Of a DNA stretch of 64,000 nt, positions 18,523 to 26,705 are shown piece by piece. The notes beneath the pieces are model-generated. The model saw only the letters and a program-made list of their open reading frames with translations, did not search any database and had not been told where the DNA came from. The position numbers and the translations under genes were made by a program. The first letter of the stretch is position 1. Each line of letters starts with the position of its first letter. The DNA comes from Pleurocapsa sp. PCC 7327 (lineage in GTDB: Bacteria; Cyanobacteriota; Cyanobacteriia; Cyanobacteriales; Microcystaceae), in NCBI RefSeq assembly GCF_000317025.1, contig NC_019689.1, positions 3,426,024 through 3,490,023 on the forward strand. Direction: 5' to 3'.

Positions 18523-19944
18523 ATGGCATCGTCTTTTATGACAACGCAAGACCTTACAGAAACGAGACTGGAGGGCATTTCCTTACCTGCTTCGCCCTTA
18601 TTTGGCACCGACGGCATTCGCGGCAGGGCAGGCGCACTTTTGACGGCACCGCTGGCATTGCAAATCGGCTTTTGGGCGGGGCAAGTCTTAAAAACCTACC
18701 ATTCTCAACCGGGAGCGATCGTTGTCGGTCAAGATTCTCGCAATTCTAGCGATATGCTGGCAATGGCGCTCTCGGCTGGTCTAACTTCAGCCGGAATGGA
18801 AGTGTGGCATGTGGGGTTGTGTCCCACCCCTGCCGTTGCCTATCTCACCAGTACCTCCCCCGCGATCGCGGGAGTCGTTATCTCAGCAAGCCACAACCCC
18901 CCCGAAGACAACGGCATCAAATTTTTTGGAGTCGATGGGACTAAATTATCCGACGAGCTACAAAGCCAGATTGAAGCTGGACTGCGAGGGAAGCTCTCAG
19001 AATCCGTCTCTGAGTCTTGGGGACGGCAATATTACCGACCAGAGTTATTAGATAAATACTTTCAGTCTTTACAAGCTTCCTTCTCCTGTTGTGAAAGCTT
19101 GGCAGGAATACGGATCGTCCTCGATTTAGCCTGGGGTGCTGCGGTTCATCTCGCGCCAAAACTCTTTAAGGCAATGGGTGCCGAGGTCATCTGTCTCCAC
19201 GATCGCCCCGATGGCAATCGCATCAATGTTAACTGCGGCGCGACGCATCTGGATTTCTTGCAAGCTGCCGTCGGGCGCACTCAAGCCGATCTCGGTCTGG
19301 CTTTCGATGGCGATGCCGATCGCCTGATGGCGGTAGACGAGCGAGGACGGGCGGTGAATGGTGATTACATCCTCTATTTATGGGGTCGGGAGCTAATGCA
19401 AGCAGGACGATTGCCTGGAAAAGCGACGATCGCGACGGTTATGTCCAATTTGGGCTTTGAGAGGGCTTGGCAACGGTTGGGCGGTCAACTGATCCGAACC
19501 GCAGTCGGCGATCGTTACGTCTGGGAAGAAATGCTCCGCCAGGGAGCCATGCTAGGCGGTGAGCAATCGGGACATATCCTCTGTCGGCATTACGGCGTTT
19601 CTGGCGACGGCTTGCTGAGTGCCCTACATTTGGCTACACTGGTGCGGCAGTCGGGAACTTCGCTCGGAGAACTGCGCGATCGCAGCTTCGCTCCCTATCC
19701 TCAATTGCTCAAAAACGTCCGCGTCAGCGATCGCGATCGTCGCTTGGATTGGAGAGCTTGCGAACCCCTGCAACAGACAATCCAACAAGCTGAAACGGCG
19801 ATGGGAGAAGAAGGACGAATTTTGATTCGCGCTTCCGGCACCGAACCCGTCATCCGAGTCATGGTAGAAGCCACCGAACTAGAACTCGCCAGCTACTGGT
19901 CGGATCGGCTCGTCAGAGCTGTCGAGCAACATTTAGCAGCTTGA
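18523..19944 (+). CDS. glmM: Phosphoglucosamine mutase
   Basis: GlmM converts glucosamine-6-phosphate to glucosamine-1-phosphate on the way to UDP-GlcNAc, the precursor of peptidoglycan, LPS and GlcNAc/GalNAc polymers. The phosphoserine loop [16 protein letters not shown] is near residues 120-135. The Mg-binding DGDAD follows (AFDGDADR), and the phosphate-binding [14 protein letters not shown] is at the C-terminus. At 473 residues it is slightly longer than most because of a short N-terminal extension ([18 protein letters not shown]). A GGGGAGGA Shine-Dalgarno fixes the start, and the 20-bp gap makes co-transcription with the RTX gene likely. Its place in a putative aminosugar-polymer locus may give dedicated precursor supply, though it is probably also the housekeeping copy. 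Confidence 0.95.
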   Translation: MASSFMTTQDLTETRLEGISLPASPLFGTDGIRGRAGALLTAPLALQIGFWAGQVLKTYHSQPGAIVVGQDSRNSSDMLAMALSAGLTSAGMEVWHVGLCPTPAVAYLTSTSPAIAGVVISASHNPPEDNGIKFFGVDGTKLSDELQSQIEAGLRGKLSESVSESWGRQYYRPELLDKYFQSLQASFSCCESLAGIRIVLDLAWGAAVHLAPKLFKAMGAEVICLHDRPDGNRINVNCGATHLDFLQAAVGRTQADLGLAFDGDADRLMAVDERGRAVNGDYILYLWGRELMQAGRLPGKATIATVMSNLGFERAWQRLGGQLIRTAVGDRYVWEEMLRQGAMLGGEQSGHILCRHYGVSGDGLLSALHLATLVRQSGTSLGELRDRSFAPYPQLLKNVRVSDRDRRLDWRACEPLQQTIQQAETAMGEEGRILIRASGTEPVIRVMVEATELELASYWSDRLVRAVEQHLAA

Positions 19945-20059
19945 AAAATTTATCGCTTAGCTTCCCTAATCCAAAATCTAAAATCCGCTGTTCTCTCTCA
20001 GAAAGCTCCGAGAGCGGGCGGCGGTGGAGCCAAAATTCACAATTCAAAATCACTATAAT

Positions 20060-21862
20060 ATGATTCACATTCTTATAGTAGACGACCAGAAAATGTTTCG
20101 AGAGGCGCTCAAAACTCTGTTGGAGTCAGAGCCAGATTTAGAAATCGTCGGCATTGCCAAAGATGGCTACAGCGCGATCGAGCAAGTCGAGGCACTGCGC
20201 CCCGACGTGGTGCTCATGGATATGGAAATGCCTAAGCTAGATGGCGTGAGCGCCACCAAAACCATCTGCCAGCGCTTTCCCAGTTGTAAAGTTCTCGTCC
20301 TCAGCAACCACGACGACGACGAGTACGTCGCTAAAGCGCTCCATGCCGGGGCGATGGGCTATCTGCTCAAGACTATCCCCGCTCAGGAACTCCGAAAAGC
20401 CATTCGGTTTCTTCACAAGGGATATGCTCGCATAAGGCCGGGACTCTACGCCCAAGTAGTTCCGACTTTTAAAGGCATGACTTCTACCATAAAAACTGTC
20501 GAGTTAGCTGAAAAACTCTCCTTAGAGCTAGGAGCCACAAGCGCTCCCCCTAATAGCTCTGCTCTCCAGTTACTTGAGAGAGAGAATCGAGGGGCGATCG
20601 AACGTAGGGAAAACGAACCGCCCGAACGCCCGAACGCCAAAGAGATTAGCTGGTTGCAAGTGCTTGCCATGCTGATAGTAGGAGTCGGTTTGACGGGAGG
20701 AATTTATCTGGTGCGTCAATTCCTCAGACAACCTTTACCTTCCCTAAACCTCTCGCAACAAGCTGCCACCCTTGCCGATACAAAATTTCCCGGAAAAATA
20801 GAACCAGCCAGAACTTTCAAGATCGCGGCGACGACTCCTTCAGTGGTAGAGAACATCTACGTTAAGATCGGTCAACCCGTCAAAGCGGGTCAACCCTTAT
20901 TGGCTGTGCAAAATTTGGAAGCGCAAAATGCGCTCTCACAAAGGCAACAGCAGCTACAAGCGGCGCTACAGCAGCAGCAGCTCGCCTTACAACAACAGCA
21001 AACCGCTAGAGGGCGCATCTTAGAACTCACCCAAGAAATCGATCGCATCTCTCGAACTGAAATCCCCCTAGCCAGTCAAATCGCTGAGGCAGAATTGCAG
21101 GTTTCTCTTGCCCAGAGCCAGGTCGATACCGTTCCTTTACCTCAACGGCAGGACTCGATAGAACGAACCCAAGCAATCTATCAACGCGCTCTCTCCAAAG
21201 TCCATCGCTTTACCGAACTCTATCAAGAAGGCGCGATCGCCAAAGATCAACTAGAGCAAGCTCAAGCAGATCTTCAGGTTGCCCGCGCCGATTTTCAGGT
21301 AGCACGGGAAGCTGCCCAAGCAACAGCCGCGCTCAAAGCTGCCAGACAAGAAAAATCTCGCTACCAGCTTCGCTCGGCTCTCAACGCGCAGCAGGAAAAA
21401 CTCAAACAACTGCAACAACAACTCCAAACCGCTCGCTTGGAATATGCTCAAGCTACCGAGCGCTTAGAACTGCTGCGAAAACAAACGTCTCAGTTATCCG
21501 CTCGTCAAACTCCTCAGATAAAGACTATCGTGAAAGCCACTAGCGACGGCATTGCGATCGAACTGCCAGTCGCCGTTGGAGAGCAAATTTTTACGGGCAA
21601 TCCCTTGATCGGATTGGCGCAATTATCTAACCTAACCGTCGAAGTTCCCGTCAGCGCTCGTCTGATTAACGCCCTCTATCCGGGGCAGTCAGCCGCGATC
21701 GCAGTTGGAGTCGGCGAAAACACCCAAAAGTTTACAGGCAAGATCGCCTCGATTAATCCCTTACCCGATGGCGAATTAAATCATACAGTAGAAATACAAT
21801 TTGCCAATCCCAAGCAAGCTTTGCTAATCGGTCAAGTAGCAACCGTCGAGTTTTTACAGTAA
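20060..21862 (+). CDS. Response-regulator receiver domain fused to a membrane-anchored HlyD-family adaptor
   Basis: Starting at the ATG at 20060 (600 residues; an upstream GTG at 20024 would add 12), residues 1-120 form a complete NarL-type receiver: acidic pair D8/D9, phosphoacceptor D54 in VLMDMEMP, and the switch Ser and Lys in VLVLSNHD and YLLK. A variable linker leads to one membrane helix (about 198-222, LQVLAMLIVGVGLTGGIYLV). The periplasmic part is a HlyD/MFP adaptor: barrel-sandwich halves (KIAATTPSVVENIYVKIG near 255; TSDGIAIELPVAVGEQ near 493), a long Gln-rich coiled coil between them, and a final beta-barrel. So a cytoplasmic receiver is tethered to a periplasmic export adaptor, with no DNA-binding domain. 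It is 93 bp upstream of the PelF-like gene and probably co-transcribed. Confidence 0.9.
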   Translation: MIHILIVDDQKMFREALKTLLESEPDLEIVGIAKDGYSAIEQVEALRPDVVLMDMEMPKLDGVSATKTICQRFPSCKVLVLSNHDDDEYVAKALHAGAMGYLLKTIPAQELRKAIRFLHKGYARIRPGLYAQVVPTFKGMTSTIKTVELAEKLSLELGATSAPPNSSALQLLERENRGAIERRENEPPERPNAKEISWLQVLAMLIVGVGLTGGIYLVRQFLRQPLPSLNLSQQAATLADTKFPGKIEPARTFKIAATTPSVVENIYVKIGQPVKAGQPLLAVQNLEAQNALSQRQQQLQAALQQQQLALQQQQTARGRILELTQEIDRISRTEIPLASQIAEAELQVSLAQSQVDTVPLPQRQDSIERTQAIYQRALSKVHRFTELYQEGAIAKDQLEQAQADLQVARADFQVAREAAQATAALKAARQEKSRYQLRSALNAQQEKLKQLQQQLQTARLEYAQATERLELLRKQTSQLSARQTPQIKTIVKATSDGIAIELPVAVGEQIFTGNPLIGLAQLSNLTVEVPVSARLINALYPGQSAAIAVGVGENTQKFTGKIASINPLPDGELNHTVEIQFANPKQALLIGQVATVEFLQ

Positions 21863-21955
21863 GCAGTTACCAGCTACCAGTGAAAAATAAACTATTGACC
21901 GATCGCCGAATAACTGACTAACTGGTAACCGATCGCTAATCACTAATCACTGATA

Positions 21956-23479
21956 ATGAAACCTTGCGTACTATTGACCACAGAGGGCACTTATCCCTTT
22001 CATAAAGGAGGGGTGAGTACATGGTGCCACGTTCTCACCCAGCGAATGCCCGAAGTCGATTTCAAACTCTTTGTCCTCGTCGCCAATCCCTACCTGCCGC
22101 TGCGCTACGAGCTATCCTCGAATGTCCGCCAGGTAGTCAAAGTGCCTTTGTGGGGAATCGAAGATCCCGTGGAATACTCTTGGCGCTTTCCCTTTTCCAA
22201 GGCGATCGAGAGCAAAACGAACGCGACTGAAAGGACGATTGAAAAGCGATTCATTCCCCTGTTCGATCGCTTTCTGCAAGCTATTCTCTTTGGCAAGTCG
22301 GATATAGAAGCGCTCGGACGCTTGCTTGTGGCGATTCACGAATACTTTCTGCGCTACGATTACCACAAGACCATGAAATCGCCTCTCGTGTGGTCTGCTT
22401 TTGGGCGATGGGCGCTTGCCGATTGGCAGCAGCAGTACGACCCCAAGCGCCTGACGATCGCCGAACTGACAGAAGTCATGCGCTTGTTGTACCATTTCCT
22501 GATTTCTATCCACCTCCCCGTCCCCGAAACGGATATAACTCACTCGTCGGCAGCCGCTTTTTGTGGCTTGCCCTGCGTTATTGCAAAATTGCAACGAGGT
22601 ACGCCCTATTTACTGACAGAACACGGGATCAATATCCGGGAGCAATACCTCAACCTCAATCGCAGCATCGATTCCCCTTTTGTCTGTCTGTTTATGTATC
22701 GAGTGATGGCGGCGGTTGTGAAACTCAACTATCACTTTGCCGATCGCGTCGCTCCGGTTTGCGCGTACAATTCTCGTTGGGAAAAGTGGTGGGGCGTGCC
22801 GGACAAGAAAATTAAGGTCATCTACAACGGAGCCGATCCCGATAAATTTTACCCGACTCCAAGCGTCGAGAAAGAACGCCCGCTAGTGATGAATATGGGC
22901 TTGATCTTTCCACTCAAAGGTCAACTCGATTTGATCGAAGCCGCCGCGATCGTTCGCGATAAAATTCCTAACGTGGAGTTTCGCTTCTACGGAAAAGCCT
23001 CCGATGAAGAGTATTTTGCCGAATGTCAGCAACGGGTGCGCGACTACAAGATAGAGGAGAATATTAATTTTGCCGGGTTTACTAGCGAACCCTGGCGCGT
23101 TTACAGCGAAGCAGATGTGGTCGCCATGGCAAGTATTTCTGAGGGCTTTCCCTATGCTGTGATTGAGGCGATGCTCTCCGGTGCGACTATTGTTTCTACC
23201 GATGTTGGCGGAGTCAGCGAGGCGCTAGGCGATACGGGATTGCTGGTACAAGCTCATCGCCCGCAGGAACTCGCCCAAGCCATTCTCAAGCTGCTAGAAC
23301 TTCCCAAAGAGAAGCGAGAGCAATATGGTCGGCGGGCACGCGATCGCGCTTTGGAGTTGTTTACTGAGAAGCGCTTTCTGGAAGAACATTTGAAAACCTA
23401 TCGCCAGTTAATCGATCGCTTGAAGACAGACGAGGACACCAATGAATTTGCCAGAGAAAAAGTTACAGGAGTTGCTTGA
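21956..23479 (+). CDS. pelF: PelF-like GT4 glycosyltransferase
   Basis: The 507 residues match PelF in length and layout. The N-terminal EGTYPFHKGGVSTW is the signature of PelF-type enzymes, and the donor-binding half ends in the GT4 EX7E motif (EGFPYAVIE) followed by STDVGGVSEAL. PelF is the soluble cytoplasmic transferase of Pel polysaccharide synthesis, using UDP-GalNAc/UDP-GlcNAc. An insertion of about 100 residues rich in Arg/Lys (about 75-180) is also seen in the family. Its last 38 bases overlap the next gene, a PelG-like membrane protein, which strongly supports the assignment as a PelFG pair. PelA, B, C, D and E homologues are not visible beside it. Confidence 0.88.
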   Translation: MKPCVLLTTEGTYPFHKGGVSTWCHVLTQRMPEVDFKLFVLVANPYLPLRYELSSNVRQVVKVPLWGIEDPVEYSWRFPFSKAIESKTNATERTIEKRFIPLFDRFLQAILFGKSDIEALGRLLVAIHEYFLRYDYHKTMKSPLVWSAFGRWALADWQQQYDPKRLTIAELTEVMRLLYHFLISIHLPVPETDITHSSAAAFCGLPCVIAKLQRGTPYLLTEHGINIREQYLNLNRSIDSPFVCLFMYRVMAAVVKLNYHFADRVAPVCAYNSRWEKWWGVPDKKIKVIYNGADPDKFYPTPSVEKERPLVMNMGLIFPLKGQLDLIEAAAIVRDKIPNVEFRFYGKASDEEYFAECQQRVRDYKIEENINFAGFTSEPWRVYSEADVVAMASISEGFPYAVIEAMLSGATIVSTDVGGVSEALGDTGLLVQAHRPQELAQAILKLLELPKEKREQYGRRARDRALELFTEKRFLEEHLKTYRQLIDRLKTDEDTNEFAREKVTGVA

Positions 23480-24986
23480 GGCAGTCGAGAGCGTCAACCC
23501 GCAAATGGTAAATTATTGGCAGACAACTGCCATTATTGAATCTTTAGGCTACACCGATCGCGTTATTCAAAAAGAATTTAATTTTCCTAATGCGCTCTCT
23601 TTGGGCAAATATATCTACGAGCGCCATAGCCCTTCTCCCTCTCGCCAGCCTTTACCTGCGCGCCAGAGGTTTTGGAAGCGGGCGAGCGCAGAAATCGGGA
23701 TTTTTATCGAGCAATTCTCTCGCAGCTTTGTCTATGCCATCCCGCTAATTTTAACGTTGCTTTTGGAGTATATCGGACTGGAAGGTAAAGGGCGATCGCT
23801 GCCGCTTGGGCTAGCGTCGCTGATTACGCTGGCAACCTTGGCGAGTCTATGTACTAGCGGCGGTTTCGTGCAGATGATTAGCCGCCGAGGAGCATTCTAC
23901 ATTGGTTTGGGAGAGCCGTTGCAAGCGCGTCGAGTTTGCCTGCCCATTTTCTACTTAGGTGCTGCCGCAAGCATTCTTCTTTGTTTGGTCGGACTTTGGT
24001 TTGGTTTTTATCGCAGTCTCGTCGCCGATGAATATTTGATTTTGGCTGCTATTTACTATTTATTGCTCAGTTTGCTTTGGATGCTGATCGCGATGCTTTC
24101 GGTTCTATTTTCTAAGGCCGAGGCTTTCGTTCTGCTCGGATTCAGCCTGCTATTTCTTCTATTGCGAGTGCGTTTGGGAATGGACGCGATCGCGGCTCAA
24201 ATTGCAACGACTTCGATTGCTTTGGCAGCAGCGAGCGTTTTAGTCGCGATCGCTTTTAATAAGGGAAAACATGCCTGTGATGGCAGTGCCGAAGTCAAAT
24301 TACCCCATTTGAGCGCTCTTATCTATTTACTGGCTCCTTATTTTTTCTACGGAATCGGTTATTTTAGTTTTATTTTTGCCGATCGCTTAATAGCGGGTTG
24401 GGCGATCGATCCGGCTTCCGGGTTAATTTTTGCGATTAATTCCGACTATCAAAGAGACATGGATTTAGCGCTGCTGAATTTCCTGATGCTCGTTCCTTGG
24501 GTGGAATATTTGAGCTATAAGTTCATTCGTTATTGGTACGATCGCGCCAAACAATTAACTCTAATAACAAGCCGCGCTTTTGTCAAAAAATTACGGTATC
24601 TCTATGGATTAGCGATCCTCTTAACAGTGCTGTTTTTTATCTTCTCATTTACGATTGTTATTGGTGGATTCAACCCCCTCAATTTAGGAGCAAAAGAAAC
24701 ATCACAAACGCTTTTGGGCTGTTTTGGATATTTGTTTTTTGCGATCGGATTGTTCAACGGAATTTTATTGTTTAGTTTGAATCGGGCTAAGGAAGCATTG
24801 CAAGCTTTATTACCCGCTCTTGCACTCAATTTTACCGTTGGTTATCTTTGCGCTAATCTTGTCGATGTCTACAGTGCTGCGATTGGTTTGCTAGTCGGTG
24901 CATTTGCTTTTATGATTTTTTCAAGTCTTAAAGTTTTGCAAGCCATTAAATTTCCTGATTATGCCTATTATTTAAGCGGATATTAA
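23442..24986 (+). CDS. pelG: PelG-like polytopic membrane protein with an extra N-terminal domain
   Basis: PelG is a 12-helix protein of the flippase type that moves Pel polymer across the inner membrane together with PelF. The 514 residues contain about 12 hydrophobic segments from residue 95 onward. The central YFSFIFADRLIAGW and the following loop that runs through DYQRDMDLALLNFLMLVP resemble the PelG signature. The protein is about 55 residues longer than typical PelG because of a soluble N-terminal segment (residues 1-75) containing AIIESLGYTDRVIQKEFNFP, a small helical motif also seen at the start of other bacterial membrane glycan proteins. The ATG lies inside pelF, overlapping by 38 bp and indicating translational coupling. 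It is the last gene of the run. Confidence 0.82.
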   Translation: MNLPEKKLQELLEAVESVNPQMVNYWQTTAIIESLGYTDRVIQKEFNFPNALSLGKYIYERHSPSPSRQPLPARQRFWKRASAEIGIFIEQFSRSFVYAIPLILTLLLEYIGLEGKGRSLPLGLASLITLATLASLCTSGGFVQMISRRGAFYIGLGEPLQARRVCLPIFYLGAAASILLCLVGLWFGFYRSLVADEYLILAAIYYLLLSLLWMLIAMLSVLFSKAEAFVLLGFSLLFLLLRVRLGMDAIAAQIATTSIALAAASVLVAIAFNKGKHACDGSAEVKLPHLSALIYLLAPYFFYGIGYFSFIFADRLIAGWAIDPASGLIFAINSDYQRDMDLALLNFLMLVPWVEYLSYKFIRYWYDRAKQLTLITSRAFVKKLRYLYGLAILLTVLFFIFSFTIVIGGFNPLNLGAKETSQTLLGCFGYLFFAIGLFNGILLFSLNRAKEALQALLPALALNFTVGYLCANLVDVYSAAIGLLVGAFAFMIFSSLKVLQAIKFPDYAYYLSGY

Positions 24987-25029
24987 CTTAAAAAGTCAAA
25001 ACTAATCGAGAACGGTTACCTCCAACTCA

Positions 25030-25512
25030 TCAAAATTCCTCTGTTTCCTGTTTGGCGAGCTTCCTGCGTTCGAGATAATCTCTATGAAAAATCCATTGCC
25101 CATTTTTGATAAATCCCCAATCTCTCACCTTAAAACCTCTGAAAAATAATGTCCAAGCTCCATCCGAACCTTCTGGAATTTCTAACCGATGCAGAGATTG
25201 AGGCGAACTGATGCGAAAATGCCCAACACCTCGCCAAAATTTGCCTTCAGGCTTGATTTCCCAGTAGCCACCTTTTAAAATCAGCGTTGCATACCACCAG
25301 GGATGATCGTGGAGTTCGTCGGGATCGCTCAAACAAATTTTGTGCAGCATGATATTGAAGGGAAGATCTCGCGCTTTTTCCTCGTCGGTCAACTTATCTT
25401 TAAACAATAAATAGTAACGGTACATATAAGGTTGCACGTTATCTCTGTCGTAAATAATGCGCATGCGACCCAATTTTTCTAGAAGTTTTAGTAACATCGT
25501 TAAGATTTTCAA
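25030..25512 (-). CDS. Cupin-like conserved hypothetical protein
   Basis: The 160 residues have no signal peptide. The middle reads LHDHPWWYATLILKGGYWE and later SLHRLEIPEG, which gives the spacing of a small cupin barrel with a possible metal site (HDH, a Glu in YWE, and the later His). The opening helix (MLLKLLEKLGRMRIIYDRDN) and the C-terminal WIFHRDYLERRKLAKQE are polar. Similar short proteins occur in cyanobacteria and their phages with no known function. It is convergent with the pelG-like gene 43 bp away and is probably unrelated to it. Confidence 0.75.
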   Translation of the reverse strand: MKILTMLLKLLEKLGRMRIIYDRDNVQPYMYRYYLLFKDKLTDEEKARDLPFNIMLHKICLSDPDELHDHPWWYATLILKGGYWEIKPEGKFWRGVGHFRISSPQSLHRLEIPEGSDGAWTLFFRGFKVRDWGFIKNGQWIFHRDYLERRKLAKQETEEF

Positions 25513-25562
25513 TAGAAATTACTTTTAGATTAGCAAGGAATTTTCGAGTAGATGCATCCTAA

Positions 25563-26039
25563 TCAAACTTCTCTCAACGAACTCTCGCGTTGTCTTTTCT
25601 TTGCCAAATACTGCTGATGAGATTCATCAGCTAGATAGTATTCCGTTGAGGGTTGGATTTGGGTGACAATTGCTTTGTTAAAGCGACTCGATCGCTGGAG
25701 GTTTTGTTTAGAGAGCCTTGCTGCCATTTCTTGTTCGTTATTATAATAAAATATGACAGATCTATACTGCTCGCCTCGGTCGGAACCTTGACGATTAAGC
25801 TGAGTCGGATCGTGAATCGACCAAAATACTTCTAAAAGTTCTTCGTAGCTAGTGCGATCGGGGTCATAATCGAGCTGTACGACTTCGGCATGACCGGTTA
25901 TTCTTGATAAAACATCCAAATAGCTGGGATTGGGAAAGTGTCCTCCCATATAGCCTACTGAGGTAGAAATTACTCCTTCAACGTTCCGAAAAGCTTCCTC
26001 AACACCCCAAAAACACCCGGCTCCAAAAGTAGCTTTCAT
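25563..26039 (-). CDS. msrA: Peptide methionine-S-sulfoxide reductase
   Basis: MsrA reduces the S-epimer of methionine sulfoxide in proteins using a catalytic cysteine recycled by thioredoxin. The active-site motif GCFWGVEE places the cysteine at residue 9, and GYMGG and GHAEVVQLDYDP are the family's substrate-binding segments. At 158 residues it is a minimal form; the C-terminus (KKRQRESSLREV) lacks the extra recycling cysteines found in some relatives. Monocistronic, with a non-coding spacer full of mobile-element remnants upstream. Confidence 0.96.
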   Translation of the reverse strand: MKATFGAGCFWGVEEAFRNVEGVISTSVGYMGGHFPNPSYLDVLSRITGHAEVVQLDYDPDRTSYEELLEVFWSIHDPTQLNRQGSDRGEQYRSVIFYYNNEQEMAARLSKQNLQRSSRFNKAIVTQIQPSTEYYLADESHQQYLAKKRQRESSLREV

Positions 26040-26156
26040 GAGTTTTTACCTGCTCTTGTGTGATTATCGATCGCTATTTACTCGTGCATTATTTAACCGA
26101 TTTTTTCGATATGTTTAGGATTATCCACAGGGTTATTTTGCCGTGACTTGATTTCA

Positions 26157-26411
26157 CCAAGAAATAAATTTCTTGTCTCCAAATATTCAGTCCGTTTGAA
26201 GTAAGATTTTGCACCTGTCGGGCTAGCCGCCAGGAAATCAATTTCCTGGCTTACATGTAAAGTCCATTAAAATGGACTGAATATTTATTCACTCGTCTTA
26301 AGACGACTTTATATATGAGGCAGCGATTTCAGTCGAGGGGGCTATTGAGAATAGTGCAAGATATCAGTTTGAACGGACTTGAGTATTTTAGACAGAGAAT
26401 TTATTCTCTGG
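26157..26411. repeat. 255-bp MITE-like element with about 65-bp imperfect terminal inverted repeats and internal palindromes
   Basis: The left end (26157-26220: CCAAGAAATAAATTTCTTGT, then AAATATTCAGTCCGTTTGAA and TTTTGCAC) is the imperfect inverse of the right end (26354-26411: GTGCAAGAT, GAACGGACTTGAGTATTTT, CAGAGAATTTATTCTCTGG). Inside are two perfect hairpins, GCCAGGAAAT-CA-ATTTCCTGGC (26229-26250) and AGTCCATTAAAATGGACT (26261-26278), then TCGTCTTAAGACGA. Related modules occur at 51695-51811, 57931-57988 and 62429-62471. There is no open frame. This is a non-autonomous, structure-forming dispersed repeat. Confidence 0.75.
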
Positions 26412-26470
26412 CTACTAGAATCAAATAGCCCTAGATTATTCAAAATTGTCAAAAATTTTCTTTTATCCTT

Positions 26471-26695
26471 CAGGACTTACGCAAATAAATTATATATTAT
26501 ATGTTGATGCAGTTGATTGAGCAACTAGGGAAAATTTATTATTGTCCTCTCAAAAAAATCGTTTAGTTGATGTAAAAAAAGAGTGCCACCTGCGTTGGAA
26601 AGTTGAGGAATTTCACCGGGAACTCAAATTTCCTTCAATTCGCCTGAAGCTCATTTGAGCTATACGCTATATATAGCGTATTTACGTAAGTCCTG
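26471..26695 (+). mobile_element. Internally deleted IS (IS701/IS4-like), with terminal repeats and a 5-bp target duplication
   Basis: The 225-bp element starts CAGGACTTACGCAAATA and ends with the inverse, TATTTACGTAAGTCCTG. It is flanked by direct TCCTT duplications (26466-26470 and 26696-26700). A perfect 20-bp palindrome (ATACGCTATATATAGCGTAT, 26662-26681) lies just inside the right end. A transposase relic fills the interior (next entry). It cannot move unaided but could be mobilised by a full copy. Confidence 0.8.
26501..26643 (+). pseudogene. Transposase remnant inside the deleted IS
   Basis: From ATG 26501 the frame reads MLMQLIEQLGKIYYCPLKK. After a 1-base slip in the A-run at about 26553, the next frame gives NRLVDVKKECHLRWKVEEF and then HRELK. 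GKIYYCPLKKNRLVD and RWKVEEFHRE are characteristic of IS701/IS4-superfamily transposases, but in a full protein they are separated by many residues (with the catalytic region partly between them). The middle has been deleted. Confidence 0.65.
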
Positions 26696-26705
26696 TCCTT
26701 AAAAA

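Noticed and set aside
22112-22594. 160-codon minus-strand frame inside the PelF-like gene
   Set aside because: Antisense shadow of a strongly supported glycosyltransferase; no start signal or recognisable motif.
8415-24986. A complete canonical pelABCDEFG operon
   Set aside because: Only PelF- and PelG-like proteins are recognisable; PelA, B, C, D and E are not visible, so the locus is described as Pel-like rather than Pel.
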